Assembly (NCBI RefSeq): GCF_006152145.1
Contig: NZ_VDFV01000020.1
Span: 1-58,819, forward strand
DNA: 58,819 nucleotides
Direction of reading: 5' to 3'
Origin: Rubellimicrobium roseum
Lineage (GTDB): Bacteria; Pseudomonadota; Alphaproteobacteria; Rhodobacterales; Rhodobacteraceae
Shown here: in pieces, positions 57,421 to 58,819 of the stretch
Position numbering within the stretch: the first letter of the stretch is position 1
Layout of the letters: the number at the start of each line of letters is the position of its first letter
Program-made: the position numbers and the translations under genes
The notes under the pieces: generated by a model
Told to the model about the DNA's origin: nothing
The model's database searches: none
What the model saw: the letters and a program-made list of their open reading frames with translations, nothing else

Positions 57421-57905
57421 TCAACTGCTTTTTACGTTCTTCGCCGCTTTCCGAGCCAACGCCTTGTCACGATACGCCTGAAACTCGGAGAGTATGGGGC
57501 GGCAAAACCTCTCCAACTCCACCAGAAACTCTCGATAACCTGTTCTCGAAGTTAGGCTCTCTGGCAGTTCGATGTGCTCCCGCATGCGATCTCCAATAGG
57601 AAGCAGTACTTTCTGCCGCTGACCCGGCAACATGCTCATATAGGGCATCATTGACATCAGCATCGGCAGAAGTGGCATGTAGTCACGATGCATCACCTTC
57701 AATCTTTCAACGTCCTCTGGGTCGAGATGCTCATCCCAGTGTATCATCGCGGGCAACGGCTCTAGGTAGCTACAGAGCGGATCGAGGTTTTCATGGACCC
57801 AGTTTATGAGAGACTCCCAGTACCACTGGTCCTCAAAGACCTCTTGAAACTGCACCCAAGTTAACAATCTCACGTTTGTATTTGCTGCTGCTTGGTAGTT
57901 CACCC
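57421..57905 (-). pseudogene. Unknown gene truncated at its 5' end by an insertion sequence
   Basis: An open frame ends 3 bases from the uvrB stop and runs back into the IS boundary near 57905. The remaining ~155 residues are hydrophobic/acidic: LTWVQFQEVFEDQWYWESLI, HENLDPLCSYLEPLPAMIHW, MPLLPMLMSMMPYMSMLPGQ. No start codon of its own is evident; upstream sequence in the same frame belongs to the IS. The DNA is less GC-rich than neighbours, suggesting transfer. I recognise no family. Confidence 0.5.
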
Positions 57906-58819
57906 TGAACAACGTGCTCAGGCGGTCGTGTAGCCGAATTGGCGGTCCTGCATGGACCTGACGAGGCTCCGGATCACGGCGATGATCTGGGCAAGCCAAG
58001 CCCGGAGGTGGGTGAGGATCTTGCGGAGGTTGTGGCCGCAGCCGCAGAGCACGGCAAAGAGCGCGTCGCCCATGGTGCCTTTGAGGCCGCAGCGGGCGAG
58101 CCGGCCGTCGGTCTTCATGTGTCCGATCTCCGGCTCGATACTGCTGCGGCGTCGAAGGAGCCTGGCCAGGGCGGGGGTCAGGCCGCGGCGGGTGCCGCTG
58201 ATCAGGACCTGTGTGCCCTCGATGCCGTGGCCGCGGGTGCCGCGATCGACGACGGCCAGGTGGGGACGGCAGTCGGTGAGGATCGCCACCTGCTCCAGCG
58301 CCTCGACCAAGGTGTGTCCGTCGTAAGGGTTGCCCGGCAGCGACCGCATACCGACGACGAACCCGCCCTGGAGGGTCGTGGCCACGCTGACCTTGCAGCC
58401 GAACTCGTATCGTACCCGGGCCTTGCCCTTGGAGATGCAGTCGACCTCCGGCTCGTGCAGCGAGTAGATCTTGCCGCTGCTCTTCGGCGTCTGGTGCAGC
58501 AGCCGGGAGACAAGGACCAGCTTGTCAAGCACCCGTTCCCGCAGCGATCCGGCAGGGATTTCGTCGAGCTGGCGGCGCAGGTCGCGTAGCACACGCCCGG
58601 TGTAGCCCTTAAGCTTGCGCAAGGCCTTGCGCATGCGCTTGAACTGCCTCGCGTGGGCATAGCGGCCGACCTGTGCGGCCAGCCGCGGCGCCAAGCGTGC
58701 GTAGCTCTGCCGCAGCTCGATCCCGGCCTCCCGGGCAAGGTTCACCAGCTGCGCCCGTGCCCGCTCCAGCAGCCGGGAGTCGGTCGGGTGGGCGATGGCC
58801 TTCTCCATCACCGTGGTGT
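57906..58819 (-). mobile_element. Partial IS5-family insertion sequence
   Basis: The 3' part of an IS carrying the transposase below; the other end lies beyond the window. The inner boundary is estimated at about 57900-57910, where the transposase stop is followed on the minus strand by ACGTTGTTCAGGGTGAA and then by the disrupted gene. Terminal repeats cannot be confirmed because the left end is missing. Confidence 0.7.
57918..58819 (-). CDS. IS5-family transposase, C-terminal part
   Basis: About 300 residues of a DDE transposase, open to the window edge. TTVMEKAIAHPTDSRLLERA is the segment that follows the first catalytic Asp in IS5-type enzymes. A middle Asp lies in LAVVDRGTRGHGIEG, and the last Glu in RRSSIEPEIGHMKTDGRLAR. 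The C-terminus ALFAVLCGCGHNLRKILTHL is typical of the family. The N-terminus is outside the window. The IS has inserted into the gene at 57421-57905. Confidence 0.85.
   Translation of the reverse strand, partial: TTVMEKAIAHPTDSRLLERARAQLVNLAREAGIELRQSYARLAPRLAAQVGRYAHARQFKRMRKALRKLKGYTGRVLRDLRRQLDEIPAGSLRERVLDKLVLVSRLLHQTPKSSGKIYSLHEPEVDCISKGKARVRYEFGCKVSVATTLQGGFVVGMRSLPGNPYDGHTLVEALEQVAILTDCRPHLAVVDRGTRGHGIEGTQVLISGTRRGLTPALARLLRRRSSIEPEIGHMKTDGRLARCGLKGTMGDALFAVLCGCGHNLRKILTHLRAWLAQIIAVIRSLVRSMQDRQFGYTTA

Overview
The window looks like a high-GC alphaproteobacterial chromosome, most probably from the Rhodobacteraceae. Supporting evidence: the gene order miaB-phoH-ybeY-corC-lnt-metK and aroA-cmk-rpsA-ihfB-lapA-trpF-trpB; irr divergent from fabA-fabB-fabI; a SAM/SAH-type riboswitch leader in front of metK; LexA-type boxes of the alphaproteobacterial form GAAC-N7-GAAC; and a perfect FnrL/FNR-type box. 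Annotation is by reading only; no database search was run.

Layout. (1) 1-2010: an accessory edge with a broken HelD-type helicase, a uracil-DNA-glycosylase-like gene and the 5' half of a tRNA-Ser. (2) 2188-9225: a cluster of LexA-box promoters. They drive a DNA-repair radical SAM gene, a DUF4130-UdgX fusion and three tandem VOC (PhnB/glyoxalase-like) genes, interspersed with clpS, a decayed metallo-beta-lactamase-like gene, ychF and a small Pmp3-like gene. (3) 9362-21753: trpA, a MarR/nitroreductase operon with a clear promoter-operator, a GGDEF-EAL protein, an FMN alpha-hydroxy acid dehydrogenase, an amylosucrase-like enzyme, an MFS carrier, a Gdx-type SMR exporter behind a guanidine-II riboswitch, rplY with a hairpin-plus-T-tract leader, a second SMR gene, pth, a DUF2237 gene and a membrane LuxR regulator. 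(4) 21795-28500: two secreted Asp/Gly-rich proteins, trpB, an unknown membrane gene wedged between trpB and trpF, lapA, ihfB and a di-haem peroxidase. (5) 28604-46636: a long, mostly minus-strand core block (rpsA, cmk, aroA, trmB, metK, lnt, corC, ybeY, phoH, miaB, irr), then fabA-fabB-fabI on the plus strand. (6) 46639-51766: a plus-strand run of small metabolic and transport genes. (7) 51767-53831: a decayed stretch with a cdsA-like pseudogene, small ORFs and an orphan FNR-type box, bounded by tRNA-Arg(TCT). (8) 53933-58819: a SodC-like protein, a complex I NDUFS4-like subunit, uvrB, a truncated gene and an IS5-type transposase.

How it fits together. The most interesting signal is the local SOS-like regulon. 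Four near-ideal GAAC-N7-GAAC boxes with A-rich spacers sit in promoters between 2205 and 8225, and a degenerate one lies between the -35 and -10 of uvrB. For the radical SAM and UdgX genes the architecture is identical (TTGC-type -35, 17-base spacer, TAC-N-TG -10, box over the -10, ATG at the predicted +1), so both mRNAs should be leaderless. For the VOC genes the promoter is a duplicated module. A damage-inducible set combining UdgX, its radical SAM partner and VOC proteins is the best candidate here for an under-described system. Riboswitches for guanidine (gdx) and SAM/SAH (metK) are also visible.
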